From Macrotrachela quadricornifera (taxonomy: Eukaryota > Rotifera > Eurotatoria > Philodinida > Philodinidae): 64,000 nucleotides of DNA. The notes beneath the pieces are model-generated. The model ran no database searches. It had not been told where the DNA came from and worked only from the letters and a program-made list of their open reading frames with translations. Within the stretch, counting starts at the first letter, position 1. Each line of letters starts with the position of its first letter. Shown in pieces: positions 37,376 through 49,370 of the stretch. Both the position numbers and the translations under genes were made by a program. The DNA is taken from contig JAJEKB010020458.1 of the NCBI GenBank assembly GCA_022393335.1, positions 1 through 64,000 on the forward strand, written 5' to 3'.

Positions 37376-40300
37376 TTATTTGTTTAATTTCTTTTGTTTA
37401 ATAATTAATGCGCGAATTTCTTCATTTGTAGAACATTGATCATATGGAGTACCATCTGGACTTGTACCATTGACGTCAGCATGCTAAAATAGAACAAAAG
37501 CAATAGAAAAATTTTATATTAAATATAAGATAAATCATTTCATTTTTACAGTTAAATATTCTTGAATTTCTAGAGATTGATAAGTATGTAATCTCAATTG
37601 ATTGATAAAGAAGCAGATCTCATTCGAATATTTTATGATTTTATATATTATTTTAGATATATTGATTCTTTCTTTTTAAAGATTATTATCATAAATATTG
37701 TTATATTTATAATTATTTCAATAGAAAAATTCTATTATTAAAACAATATTTTTTTGTTACTATCTTTTTTAAATAGAGAATATTCAATTATAGTTTCTAT
37801 GAATCACTTAATATACAGATATAGTATTACAATTTTATATACTTTTAAATTAGATATCTTATATTTCATTTTATACCAATCTAAAACAAATAAATATATA
37901 AACTTCTATTTACAGTTTATATATATAGTTCATATATATACTTGTCTGATCATACAAAGATGCAATGATCATATCTTTTGGCATTAATCAAATATAAAAG
38001 AACAGAAAAAAATGTACTATCATCCTTATGTCTTATTCATCAATAAGAATATATTACTAGACGATGCATAGGAAATTTATTCTATTTATCAAACATGTCT
38101 ATGTCTAGAAAATAGATTATTCCTATTTTTAAGAAAAAAGAAGAAAATATTTAATTTATCAGTTGAATATAATTTTGTGTTTATAAAATTTTTGAATATT
38201 CACATGGTTTTTATCGTTTTTTTTTTTTAAATAGAATGCAGAGCAAATGAAATAAGTATGTAATGAATAAGAGCAACGAAAAGAAAGAGAGATGATATTA
38301 GCACAGAAAAAAAATCGATGGACTAAATAACGCACTGAAATGATGACAAACTAGGTTTTTTTAGTTTTTTTTCTTTTTAAATTACACAATCAAACTAATC
38401 CAAAACACACACACAATGTGCTTTCGTATATGTACATATGAATAATAATAATGATACCGAGATGGGAAAAGGAACAAAAAAAAAAGAAAACGATGACTAG
38501 ACACGCCGAGAGCATCGAAACCAAGTAACACGCATAGTTTGTACTAGTATTAAAATAGACAAAAAAAAAAAAAAAAGAAGAAAAGTTTATTTAACAAGTT
38601 TATATCCAAGTTCTTGTGCAGCTAAAGCAACACAAACTCCATCTCGACATGATTCACATCCATGATGTTGTCCTTTTGGATTTCCAAAACGACGATAATG
38701 ATTTGATTGAATTGGTACATTTAAATTTGGATACATATGTTTATTAACAATAACAAAAACATTTCTCATAACACGACATACTTCTTCTGGATACCATAAT
38801 GGTGTACATACATCTCCACAACGATCACAATTTTGTGTAAATAATTTAAAATAAAGTATATGAGATGTACAATCATAGAAAAATGATATTTGTCCACGCA
38901 TTGATGTCCAACAATGTGCACATGAATCACATTCAAAACGCACTTTAGCTATTTCAACATCACATAATGTATCCGAAGGTAATTTACAAGTACCATCTGT
39001 ATTTAATGGCATTAATATCCATTGATCAGATGTAAAATAACGTCCAAATGTTAATTGAAATTCAGCATGAAATACAAGACACATATCCGAACAAAATTCT
39101 TTTTTACTTTCATCTGGTAATGTTGATGCTAATTCATAATCATCTTCACTAAATGATGATGTAGGTGATGATCGAGCTGATGTTGATACAGATTCTGCAA
39201 AACCAGATTCACTGTCTATTATACTTGTACGATGTTTAAGTGTTAAATCATCTTTTGTTGGTAAATCTTCAACTTGTATACCATCATTAGCAGCAAGTTT
39301 TGTTGCTATATGATCAATTGAACAATTTTGGCTTGATAATATATCAACTTCACGAACCATTTTTTGTTAAATTATGTTTAATGTGAATTGTACTCTGTGT
39401 CCTTTTTATTTCTTGTGTATGCGTCGGTTAGCGTTTGCTTAAGCGAATGTTTCTTCATCGCTCTTTTTATATAGTAGCAGAGGGTAAACCCTCGTTCGCT
39501 TTCCTTCTATATTTTTTTTTCTTTCGTTCTCTTCTTCTGATCTATGTAATGAATCACGCGTACTCACAACCATCGCTCGTGTCTGCTTTAACGTGATCGC
39601 TATTTAAGGCCATCAAGAACATGGTTTTTTTTGCCTTTGCTTGCAGAGAAGAGAAGAACAAGTAGAAGAAAAAAAAGCTTATATATTCGTCCGATGCGGA
39701 CACATCATCTATGATCATAGTGGACAAGCCAATGCATTAAATTGCACTCAATGACCTCCACATCTTTCCTTATACTCTGTAATCCAGAGTTTATATTGAA
39801 CAATCAACACACAAAATTTATAAACATATCTTTAAAGTACAAATTTTTTTACTAGCTATTCATTTTCTACTGTAAAATAATTTCGAAGAATAGTAAAAAA
39901 GAAGAAAGACACACCCAGAAATGTATTCTATTAATAGACAATATATTTTCTCTCGTTCTCTCTTTTCTTTCTTTTAACTATGATAGATTTTATTATTTAC
40001 TACTACGTCGTTTTTATTATCACCAATAGAATCTAACCACCAAAACACGTAACATATAAATTATATGAAAGAAAAAAAAAAGAGAGAAAAGAAAAAGGAA
40101 TGTAAAATAAAATATATTTAGAAAATAAATGTATGATTTATATTACTTAATAACTATCATCACACTATCACAACGTGATTACTGATATATATGCTAATAA
40201 TATCGATGAGCAATCAAAATATTTTCCCTCATATCATTAATAGAGAATATTTCAAGCGCAAAGAATAAATAAAAGAAAGAAAAGTACGAACTTGTTCAAG

Positions 40301-40732
40301 AAGATATTTAACACAATCAGTATGATCTTCATAAATAGCAGCAAGAAGTGGTGTTAAACCAAATTTATCTTTACTCTAAATAATGAAAAAAAAATATATT
40401 TTCAGAATAAATAAAATTCAAAGAAATATTTTTTGCTAATAAATTATTTACATTAACATTGGCACCATTATTAACAAGTTCTTTTAATATATCAAAATTT
40501 CCTGCATCTGCTGCATAATGTAATAATGATCGACCATTCATTTGTTCATTGACTTTTTCCGGATGCTAGACAATAAAGCAAAATAAAAGAAAAAGGAACA
40601 ATTGATTAATTTAAAATAATTTTTTAAATCTTTGATTATTACTTCTTTCAAAAGTGTTTTTAATGGTTGAAGTTCACCTGTTTTAACACACCAAATTATG
40701 CTTTCATTTGTACTTGCTGTTGAATCACTCAT
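37376..40732 (-). CDS. MTPN: Myotrophin (V-1) homologue, small ankyrin-repeat protein
   Basis: Four exons (40643-40732, 40452-40565, 40292-40375, 37376-37483), all phase 0, encode 131 residues; vertebrate myotrophin has 118. Myotrophin binds the actin-capping protein CapZ and also acts in NF-kB regulation. Seen: N-terminal ESIIWCVKTGELQPLKTLLK (MTPN: WALKNGDLDEVKDYV), an ankyrin repeat GRSLLHYAADAGNFDILKEL, a second GLTPLLAAIYEDHTDCVKYL and the closing SPDGTPYDQ, which corresponds to GPDGLTAFEAT. The donor after exon 3 is GTTCGT, weaker than its neighbours. Intron 3 is 2.8 kb, about fifty times the usual size, and contains a complete same-strand gene (38587-39360). The repeat order and domain size make the assignment strong. 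Confidence 0.88.
38587..39360 (-). CDS. 3CxxC-type zinc-finger protein (ZAR1/RTP-like), nested in myotrophin intron
   Basis: An intronless gene of 257 residues. The 3CxxC zinc finger is shared by ZAR1 (maternal mRNA-binding factor of oocytes) and the receptor-transporting proteins. Seen in the C-terminal half: RFECDSCAHCWTSMRGQISF, then YFKLFTQNCDRCGDVCTPLW, then a Glu/Val-rich helix, and a final HHGCESCRDGVC. These give the three CxxC pairs expected plus a terminal Cys cluster. The N-terminal ~110 residues are acidic and Ser-rich (SARSSPTSSFSEDD). There is no transmembrane tail, which argues for ZAR1 over RTP. It lies wholly inside intron 3 of the myotrophin gene on the same strand and has its own TATA-like element. 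ZAR1 versus RTP orthology is unresolved. Confidence 0.85.
   Translation of the reverse strand: MVREVDILSSQNCSIDHIATKLAANDGIQVEDLPTKDDLTLKHRTSIIDSESGFAESVSTSARSSPTSSFSEDDYELASTLPDESKKEFCSDMCLVFHAEFQLTFGRYFTSDQWILMPLNTDGTCKLPSDTLCDVEIAKVRFECDSCAHCWTSMRGQISFFYDCTSHILYFKLFTQNCDRCGDVCTPLWYPEEVCRVMRNVFVIVNKHMYPNLNVPIQSNHYRRFGNPKGQHHGCESCRDGVCVALAAQELGYKLVK
39463..39473 (-). promoter_or_regulatory. TATA box of the nested zinc-finger gene
   Basis: TATATAAAAAG on the minus strand about 105 bases upstream of the ATG at 39360, matching the spacing seen for the secreted-peptide gene at 10632-10640. It supports an independent promoter inside the myotrophin intron. Confidence 0.55.
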
Positions 40733-43700
40733 TTGAATAATTTATAAATGGAATAGTATGTAATATCTAAAAATAAATTCCATCTATATTAAGAAAATTT
40801 ATTGGTTAAAGATAAAATATTTTCAGATCTATTTTCTTGGACAATATATATAGATTATCTTTTGTATACATTAAAATTTTTTTATCAAATCTTAGAATGT
40901 AAATGTCTAGAAATCATAAGTTTTTATTTATTCGATAATAAGATCAAAGCAATTAATTATATAGAATAATGGTAATGTTGTACACATTAATTTTTGATAT
41001 TAAGAAATATTCTTTAATTTATATAAAGAAATTTCTAAATTAAAAATTCTTCGTAGTTTTTATAAGATAATTAATAATCTGTATAAAGAATTTCTAATTT
41101 TTCACTATCTGACATGTGAAAGTTTATTTAAACATGCAATTCATTTAGATATAAAGAAATAAAAACGATGAATAGAAAAATATTTCATTGATAAAAAACT
41201 ATTGAACTTAAATATTTCTTTTTTGTATGTGTATTGAAGATTAAAATCAGTCACGCATTCCATTACATGTGAATACCTAAAGGAATTTTTGTGATATATG
41301 ATCTCTTTAAAGTAGGATTGATATATCTTAATTTCATCTATTGATTAGACAATATTTATTGAAGAAATACGTAACAAAATTGTTTCAAGGTCAAGCTCAA
41401 GATGGACTTTAATAAAGAATAATAACTAATTTTATATCCTGAAACAAGAATATTTTAAGTGAACTTATGATTTATTGGTTGGATATTTTAAACTCTCATT
41501 CAAAAATTGATCTCTGCTCAGGAACATTCAAATGTGCTGAAATTTGTAGGATATGTTAGAATTAGAATGAAGAAAATATGCTCTTTCTAGATTCATTCAA
41601 TGTTTCAACTTTTTTCTTTTGCGATCACAAATTCAATGACTCAAAAATCTCTCGAGAAATGGCCATCAAATTACATAATCATATATATACTAAAAAAAAC
41701 GCCTTGTCATGTTCTATCTCTTATGATTGTCTTTCAAACAGAAAAAAAACTAATACATTAAATGGAACTGAAACACGAGCTTTTGAATAGGTGACCGAGA
41801 AAATGAAAACTAAAAAACGAAAAAACAGTTTGTGACTTTCAAATAGAAAATTGACCATTTTGATAAAAACGAACTTTTTTCCAGGGAAGCCCTTAAAAAG
41901 ACTAAATGATAAATGATATTATTAGTTTTTCAAATTATTTCAATGATGAATAAATTAATCATTATTCTTTTAATTTTATGTTAATATTATTCATAAAATA
42001 ATTAATGTTATTTTTAAACATTTTTCTGAAGTACTTGAAAAAGATTTTTTTCATATGCAAAAAAAATTAATTCAATGTAATTCTATAACTCACTTATTTT
42101 TTAATAATTTCAATTGCCGTTTTTAAGAATTACAGTCTATCATTGTTAAATCACTATAATTAAATATTTTTGAAAATATTCTTCTTATACAGAGGAGAAA
42201 CTGCATATGAAAATTGATAATAATAATCTCGTTTGAACATATCAGTGAGAAATCTGTTTACAAAATCGAGAGCTTTGATATTTATGTTTTCATCAAATTG
42301 ATTTTCGTCTAATCGTTACAGATACACTTTTAGATAGTTAGTTAAAGTAGACTTATAACTGATCTGATAGGAACAGTCAAATCGGCAACTCTTTATTTAT
42401 TTATTTATTTTCAGTCTAAAAATGTCGATTTTATTCTGATAAAACGTGTTGACAGAAAGTTTTAGTGTTTTTATTAAATACAAAGCCATATTGTTTTTCA
42501 ATATGTCATTTATTTATCATTATTACTTTTATTTCTCAGATAAAATTGTTTTATTTTACTGCGTATAAAATACAACCAGAACTATTATATCAACTAGATT
42601 TCTTCACTTAATGCACGGATATTTCGTCAGAAGTCAGACTTAATCGACAAAGAAGTATTATATTCTTACGTGGAATATGAATGACAAAAATTAATGAATC
42701 TATATTTTAAAGACAGCTTTTTGACATATATCTTTCTTTTCACACGTGAGAAAAATATCATCGGTATTAGTGAATAACAAACCCTCTTTTCAAAGAATCG
42801 TACGCATTTGAGAGAAAAAAAAACGAACGAAGTTTTTTGATACTACTAATTTCAATTGATACAAATAGCTTCATAAGCAAATCTATTTTTTTTCTTGATT
42901 TAAAAAATTCGTTGAACAAACCGACTTAGAAACGCTGAATTAATTACAACTCGTGATTAAATAGGTCGCCAGAACTAAAACTTTTCTTTCAAAAATCCTT
43001 CTGATTATTTGACATTTAAATAGTATCAATAAACTTCAGCATGAATAACAGAATCGGAAATGTCATACTTATCGTTAACGCCTTAATAAAGTACATAATT
43101 TTCTTTCAATTAAGATAATGAACTGATTTTGTACAGTTTAATCTTCTGTCATTCTTGAATAAAAATATAATCTTAACTAATCTAGAAAACTAAATAGAAA
43201 TAAGAACTAATCATCAACATAATTAACATGTCCTATTGAAATTCTAAAAAAATTTAATTCATCTTCATAACATTCAATAAATGAAGATTAGTTACTTCTG
43301 TATCTTGCATTATAAACTGATAAAGTTCTCATTATTGTCCTACTCCTAAAAATATTTCAAAAAACAAACCTAAAATTCTAAAGAAAACTGCTACTATTTA
43401 TTGCTTTGATTTCTAATAATGATAATAAAACAGTTAATATCCATAAAAAATTTTCTAGTATCATTTTATATAATAATTCATCTAAAATCTAAATTTATTA
43501 CAAAAAAAAAAAAATGAAGACAGTCATAAAAAAAATAAAGATATCGATACAATTCTATTTGTCGTTAAACAAAGTTTTCACCAATGAATTATTTTCCATT
43601 ATTTACTGCGCCATCTATAAAATATTTTAATCTTAAGAAAAAAAAAACTCGATAAGAATAGTTAAATAAAAGTTTATTAAAAAAAATCATATTTTTCAAC

Positions 43701-44234
43701 AATCGATGAGTAATAATTCTTAATCATTAATATTTTATTTATTATGATTGGTCCTTAGAGAAAATATAAATAAATAATCATCGTGACAATTATCACGATA
43801 TACTCTGCTGATATTTTTTTTCTTAAATCATATTGTATATGACAAGTAAATACTCACCCGCTTATTTTTTTTCAGATTAATTTTTTCTTTTGTTCATTCA
43901 ATCTCGCGAACAAGGTAAAACTCGCATTTTTTTTAATATAATTATTGCGATTTGTACTGTTTTTTGTGCGTGTGTGTGTGTGTGTGTGTGTTAAAATTAT
44001 ATATATATTCTGAATATAATATTATATCTATTCTACTCATATCCTTAGGAAATATATCGAATAAAAAATGGAATATTTGTAAGTATGAATGTTAAACCAT
44101 AAGAATGTTTTGTACAATTCCGTATAACATCGTTAGCCGATAGAACATGTCCAAAACTAGTTTTATTTTGTCTTTTTATCTTGCTTTTAATATTTTAACA
44201 ACTCATTAAAATTTATTTATAAAAACAAAAGACA
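40733..44234. other. Gene-poor divergent intergenic region
   Basis: About 3.5 kb between the divergent myotrophin and SLC66A2 starts. A frame at 41578-41790 has no support. Contains a (TTTA)n patch near 42392-42410 and the (TG)n tract listed separately. No RNA gene or transposon seen. Confidence 0.4.
43965..43991. repeat. (TG)n microsatellite
   Basis: Thirteen TG units with one CG interruption, upstream of the SLC66A2 homologue by about 240 bases. Confidence 0.9.
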
Positions 44235-47023
44235 ATGTATCTATACTTATTTAGTGCTACCAGACGGAATTATTATTGGCATTGTTCGCTTTATTTCTTT
44301 ATTATTGTTGCTTATTTATTGCTTGATTGTACTAATGCTACTAATAATACTACTAATACCAATGGAGGAATAATTGCCGACGTAAAAAATTATTTTAATC
44401 ATGTTTTTGAAAATTCTAATGAACCATTGAATGATAATTTAACAACAACAACGAATGAAACTTTAACTCAAAATTCTACATCAATATTTCATAGACCAAT
44501 GCATATGTCTGATGTTCGAAAGATTTTTTCGATTGTTTTAACACTATTGGCACAAGGTTTTATGATTGTAAGTTATAAAATCATATTTATTTTTTATATT
44601 AAACTAAATCTTCATCGCCAATGAGAGACTATAAAGCTAAATGCTTAACTACTACTTTTATCATAGAAGGTTAAAACAAAATATCTGAATACGATACTTT
44701 TCGGAGAAATTACATATTCAAAATCAGTAATCTAAAGATATATAATTTAATAAAATTTAATAAGAAGAAACGTTTGAGGATTTCAAAGTTCTCTTGCGCT
44801 TATTAAATAATAGAAGAAGACCTCGAAGCAATTTTTCAACAGAAAAAAAGGTATTCCATTTTACGCTTATTCTAGAATTCACTAACGTATAAGTACTTGA
44901 GATATGTTAGCAGTTTTCTTTATTAATTTTCATTCTATAGCGCATAAACTTTCAGTTTATTTTGAACAAAAAGATATATACATATATCCTCCTTGTTTTA
45001 GCTTTTAATTCTGCATTTGATTGACATGACAACGTACTTAGAAATATCTGGATTTTTAATGAATCTTACATATTTCATTAAATAGACATGTCATAAATAA
45101 GAAATAGATTATAGATTAATTTATTGAATTAAAAATATAATTTAATTTCGTTTTAAAAATAAAATAAGAAGAAAAATGATCGATTATTTTTATTTTATAT
45201 TATCATGTAAAATTATTCAAGAAGGAAATATTTATTGTATAAATATACAAGAGATAACTTTATTTATAGTAGAAATAACTTGAAATAGACTTTTCCGATA
45301 CAAACGGAAGACAAAAAAATGCAATGTCTTTTATCTACATAGCTTTGTTTTTTTCATCATCCAATTACAACGTTTTGTAATATGAGGACATATGTCTTTG
45401 AAAAATTATTATAGGTGATGACAGACAAGTTCATTATTATTAACTATGCTTTGCTGTTATATAATACATATATATATTACTCATGATTTTTACATAGTCT
45501 TTCTTTTGAAATATGAGTTATGTAAATACTTTCTATTAAATGAACCTGTTTTTAGTATAACAAATATCATCTATCAGCTTTAACTTTAAGAAATAGAATA
45601 TATGACATTCTCATCTTCTAAAATGTCTTTTTAAAAATAGAATTTATCAACGATTATAACATCTGATGAATAAAAAAAAAAGAAAAAAGAAAAATCTTTT
45701 GAATAGGTCACATATGAACTATATACAATTATATAGATAATCGAACATTTATGTAAGAATTTTTATTCTTTTTACTTAATAATCAATATTATTCATTTAT
45801 GTAAATAAAAATCTGTCATTTCATTTTCTTTCATTATATATTTAATTATTATTTATATTTTAGTTTGGTGGTGTTATTCCTTATATACCACAATATTTAA
45901 TTATAAAACGAACACAAAATGCAGAAGGTTTTTCAAATTATGTTTGCCTTACATTACTTGCTGCTAATATAATTCGTATCGAATTTTGGTTTGGTAAACG
46001 TTTTGAAACTCCACTTCTTTTACAGTCAATAGTAATGATTATTTGTATGCTTGTTATGCTTGAACTTTGGACACGTGTTCATTCACGAACAATATGTCGT
46101 AGTTTATCATCAGATCAAAATAGTATGTCAACATCAAAAGAACAATTAACAGAACCAGTATCCCATAAAAGATTTACTGATTTTGAAGTTGTTTATTTTT
46201 GGAAATGGACAACGTAAAGACAAAAAAAAAACCTGTTTTTAAATATTTATTTGATTGTTTTTTCTTTTAGATTTGCAAGTTATATTCAATTTTTAACTGT
46301 ATTCACTTTTATTTTAAGTAAGAAGATTATATATAGATAGCATTTAATGAAGACTTCTAAAAAAAGTCTTTCTCAAATTCAAATGTAAAAAAAGTCTATC
46401 TTGATTTGAATTCATGATGTCAATGTATGTTCATTTCATTGAGTTCTCAGCTTATGGATAAAGACTATCTGTGAAAATTTGATGACTGAATTTTGAGTTA
46501 AAAATTTATCTATATATAACGATAGACTTTTTCATTATTCACTAAGACCTACCTAATAGAAATAGTCTTAATCGAAAAATGATTTTAAATCAGAAAAGAT
46601 TCCTTCGTTAGTTACACTTATTTGATTTTGTTGTTGATATAATAATTATTTTAGGTGTCATGACATGGGCATTACTTCATAATGTAGTTTATATTGAAAC
46701 CATTGGATTTTTAGCTGTATTTGTTGAAGCACTTCTTGGTATGCCTCAATTTGTACGTAATTTTCGTTTAAAATCAACCGAAGGAATGAGTGTAAAAATG
46801 GTAAAATTAAATAATTTTTTGTTTTATTAAATAAAATTTCGATTTAAAATTTTTTTTCAAGGTTCTTTTATGGGCATCCGGTGATATATTTAAAACAGTT
46901 TATTTTATTCTTCGAAATGCTCCAAAACAGTTTTGGTTATGTGGTATATTACAAATTAGTATTGATATTGCTATTCTTTGCCAAGTTATTATCTATTCAA
47001 ATAAATATCGTATTCATAAATAA
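44235..47023 (+). CDS. SLC66A2: SLC66A2 (PQLC1) homologue, PQ-loop membrane protein
   Basis: Five exons (44235-44567, 45864-46213, 46271-46317, 46655-46800, 46862-47023) encode 345 residues; human SLC66A2 has 271. This family sits in Golgi/endosomal membranes and is related to yeast Any1, which affects phospholipid asymmetry. Both PQ motifs are present: FGGVIPYIPQYLIIKRTQ (~residue 120) and LLGMPQFVRNF (~274). The block TQNAEGFSNYVCLTLLAANI then IRIEFWFGKRFE is nearly diagnostic. An extra ~90-residue N terminus contains a hydrophobic segment (SLYFFIIVAYLLLDC) followed by Asn/Thr-rich sequence with several NxT sequons, so it may be a signal peptide plus a glycosylated luminal stalk. Intron 1 is 1.3 kb. 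The start codon is less certain than the rest, because a Met at the end of exon 1 would give the normal length. Confidence 0.9.
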
Positions 47024-49370
47024 TAATGTAGTTTTTCTCGAGTGCATGAATCTCTCTTTCCCTTTTTGTTTTGTGCATGTACTATTTATATCGATAAACA
47101 AAAAAATAACAATGAATATGAGTGAAGTGTATTTTCTCTTTTTTTTTTATTATATTTTATTAAACCTGCTGAATTAATGTCTAATTCTTGCTAATTATTC
47201 GTGTTCTTTTTATTTTATGTGTTTATTCGTCCATATAATTTTTGTAAGAGAGCTAATATTTGTCCGTCTATTTTCTTTTATATTAACAAAATATTATATT
47301 TATATTTTAAGATTAACAAAAGAATAATACTCATATTCATATCAATTGTTTTGTATTGATGTTGTAAAAAAAAGAAAATGTCGATCAATTTTTTGTTTTT
47401 TTTTTTTAATATCATAATCAGTCCATTAATATATTGTGAATATTCGTGATCGTTCTGTATGGTAACTACCAAATTAAGTTATTTTTCTTTTCCTGTTATT
47501 TTTCAATAGAAAAAATAATAGAAATTGCATGAAACCTAAAATAGAGATATAGAAAACTATTTTCCCAAGAGTTCTATAAGGTAAATTTTGTTCCATGTCT
47601 TGGAATATGTTTATTTTAATTTTAGACAATTTTAAATTGTCTTGAAAAATTAGTGCATTTCTACTTCAAACAGGATATACTGATTCAAGGAGCTAATCAT
47701 TAAAGTACATAAATTTCAATTTTTATTGCATATCCTTGCAACACTTATAACAAGTAGCTGCAACTTGAAAAAAGAAATTCTTGATCAAAATCATTGATAT
47801 AAAGTATTGTAGACATTAAATTACAATTTAGATATGATTTTGACCTTTGACAATAAGATATTAAAATAACATTTTTCTTTTATATTATCGCACGACCATG
47901 TCTTATGTATCTTTCTTATGTATATATATATATATACATCATTGATTTAAAGATAACAATATGCAATTTGATGAAGTATATTAGTTGATCCATAACAAAA
48001 GAATCTTGATAGTCTTCACAATATCCTATCATTAGCATTTGTTTCTTTGACTACATAGAAAAAGAAAAGAGCGAAATGACAGAATGATTGACACGCATGC
48101 TCAGTCACTCATTCGACTTCATTTTTTATCTGCTTGTCTGAAATCGCGTTCGTTACCAGTCGCGTGCTCAATGACATATGAGCGGCATGTGGTCGCACAA
48201 ATTTGATTACCACCAACACCATAACCACGCCCTATACGCATATTTGCATGTCAACACTTGCGTAATAATTTTTTTTTGTATAAAGAAAGAAAAGAGAGTT
48301 TATTGTATGTTAGGCGGAAACTGGACTCTCGTTCTGTCTTTATTCATTGCTTTTTTTTTGCGATTTCGCTTTACATATAGATCCGAATAGAATGAATGAG
48401 CAAAAGTGTGCAAAGTAATGACACGCTTTTGTACATTTCAAATGTTGGTATATGTATACGCTTCAAATATCGAGTGAAGAAAAGAAAGAAAAGACGAGGA
48501 GGAAAGAGTGAGAAAGAGCAAAAGGGAGCAAGAGAGAAAGACAGTCCAATCTCCATCACACGATTGATTGCCATGCGAAAATGAGAAGAACAATAACAAA
48601 AAAAACGAGTTTAAACTAAAAAATGAACAACGATTATTAATAGCATATCTTCAAATATCTACACATATGTTTAAAAGAGGTATGTCTAAAGGTTATCTTT
48701 CATCATATGTTCTTTTTTTTTTTATAGACAACGAATCTTAATATTTCTTCCTTTTGTCCTACTTATTTGCAATCATAAGTGCTTGAGAAAGAAAAAAATT
48801 CGAGAGTTAAAAATGACATTAGTGAACATGAAAAATGTCATTTATATTTCGTCATCGAACAAATTGATTGTCGATAGTACTAGTGAATATGCTTTTGTCT
48901 GTACCCATTGGGCTTTGACCATTCGTATTAATATACATTTATATATGCCACTAACGAAAAAAAAAATGTACAATGTAACATACAATACAAATATACAACA
49001 TTCGATCGATTTGCTTCATTTACATGATCGATTCTTTGAATTCATCATTACTACATGAGATTTTTATTCGATTGAGAAGTTCATTTGTAAATATTTATAT
49101 AATATAGAGTATTTTTAAATCAATCGAGCCGATCGGAATAGTTTGTCTTTTACATTAAATATCATTCTATTATGATGATATAATTAGCACATATAAACAA
49201 TTCCTTGTTTATATGCAAATCTTAGAAAAACATCTGAATTCTTCCTTCGATTAAATTATTTATATTGACTTTTTCTGAGATAAAAATAAGATTGAACTTT
49301 TAGATCTTATAGAAAACTAATTATATAAAATCTCTTGAAAAAATAAATTTCTATTTCTTCTTATTTTTAG
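47024..49370. other. Intergenic / upstream of TANC homologue
   Basis: About 2.3 kb between the SLC66A2 stop and the first recognised TANC exon. Holds a purine-rich block at about 48475-48542. The missing TANC start exon should be here. Frames at 48178-48390 and 48783-49058 lack support. Confidence 0.45.
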
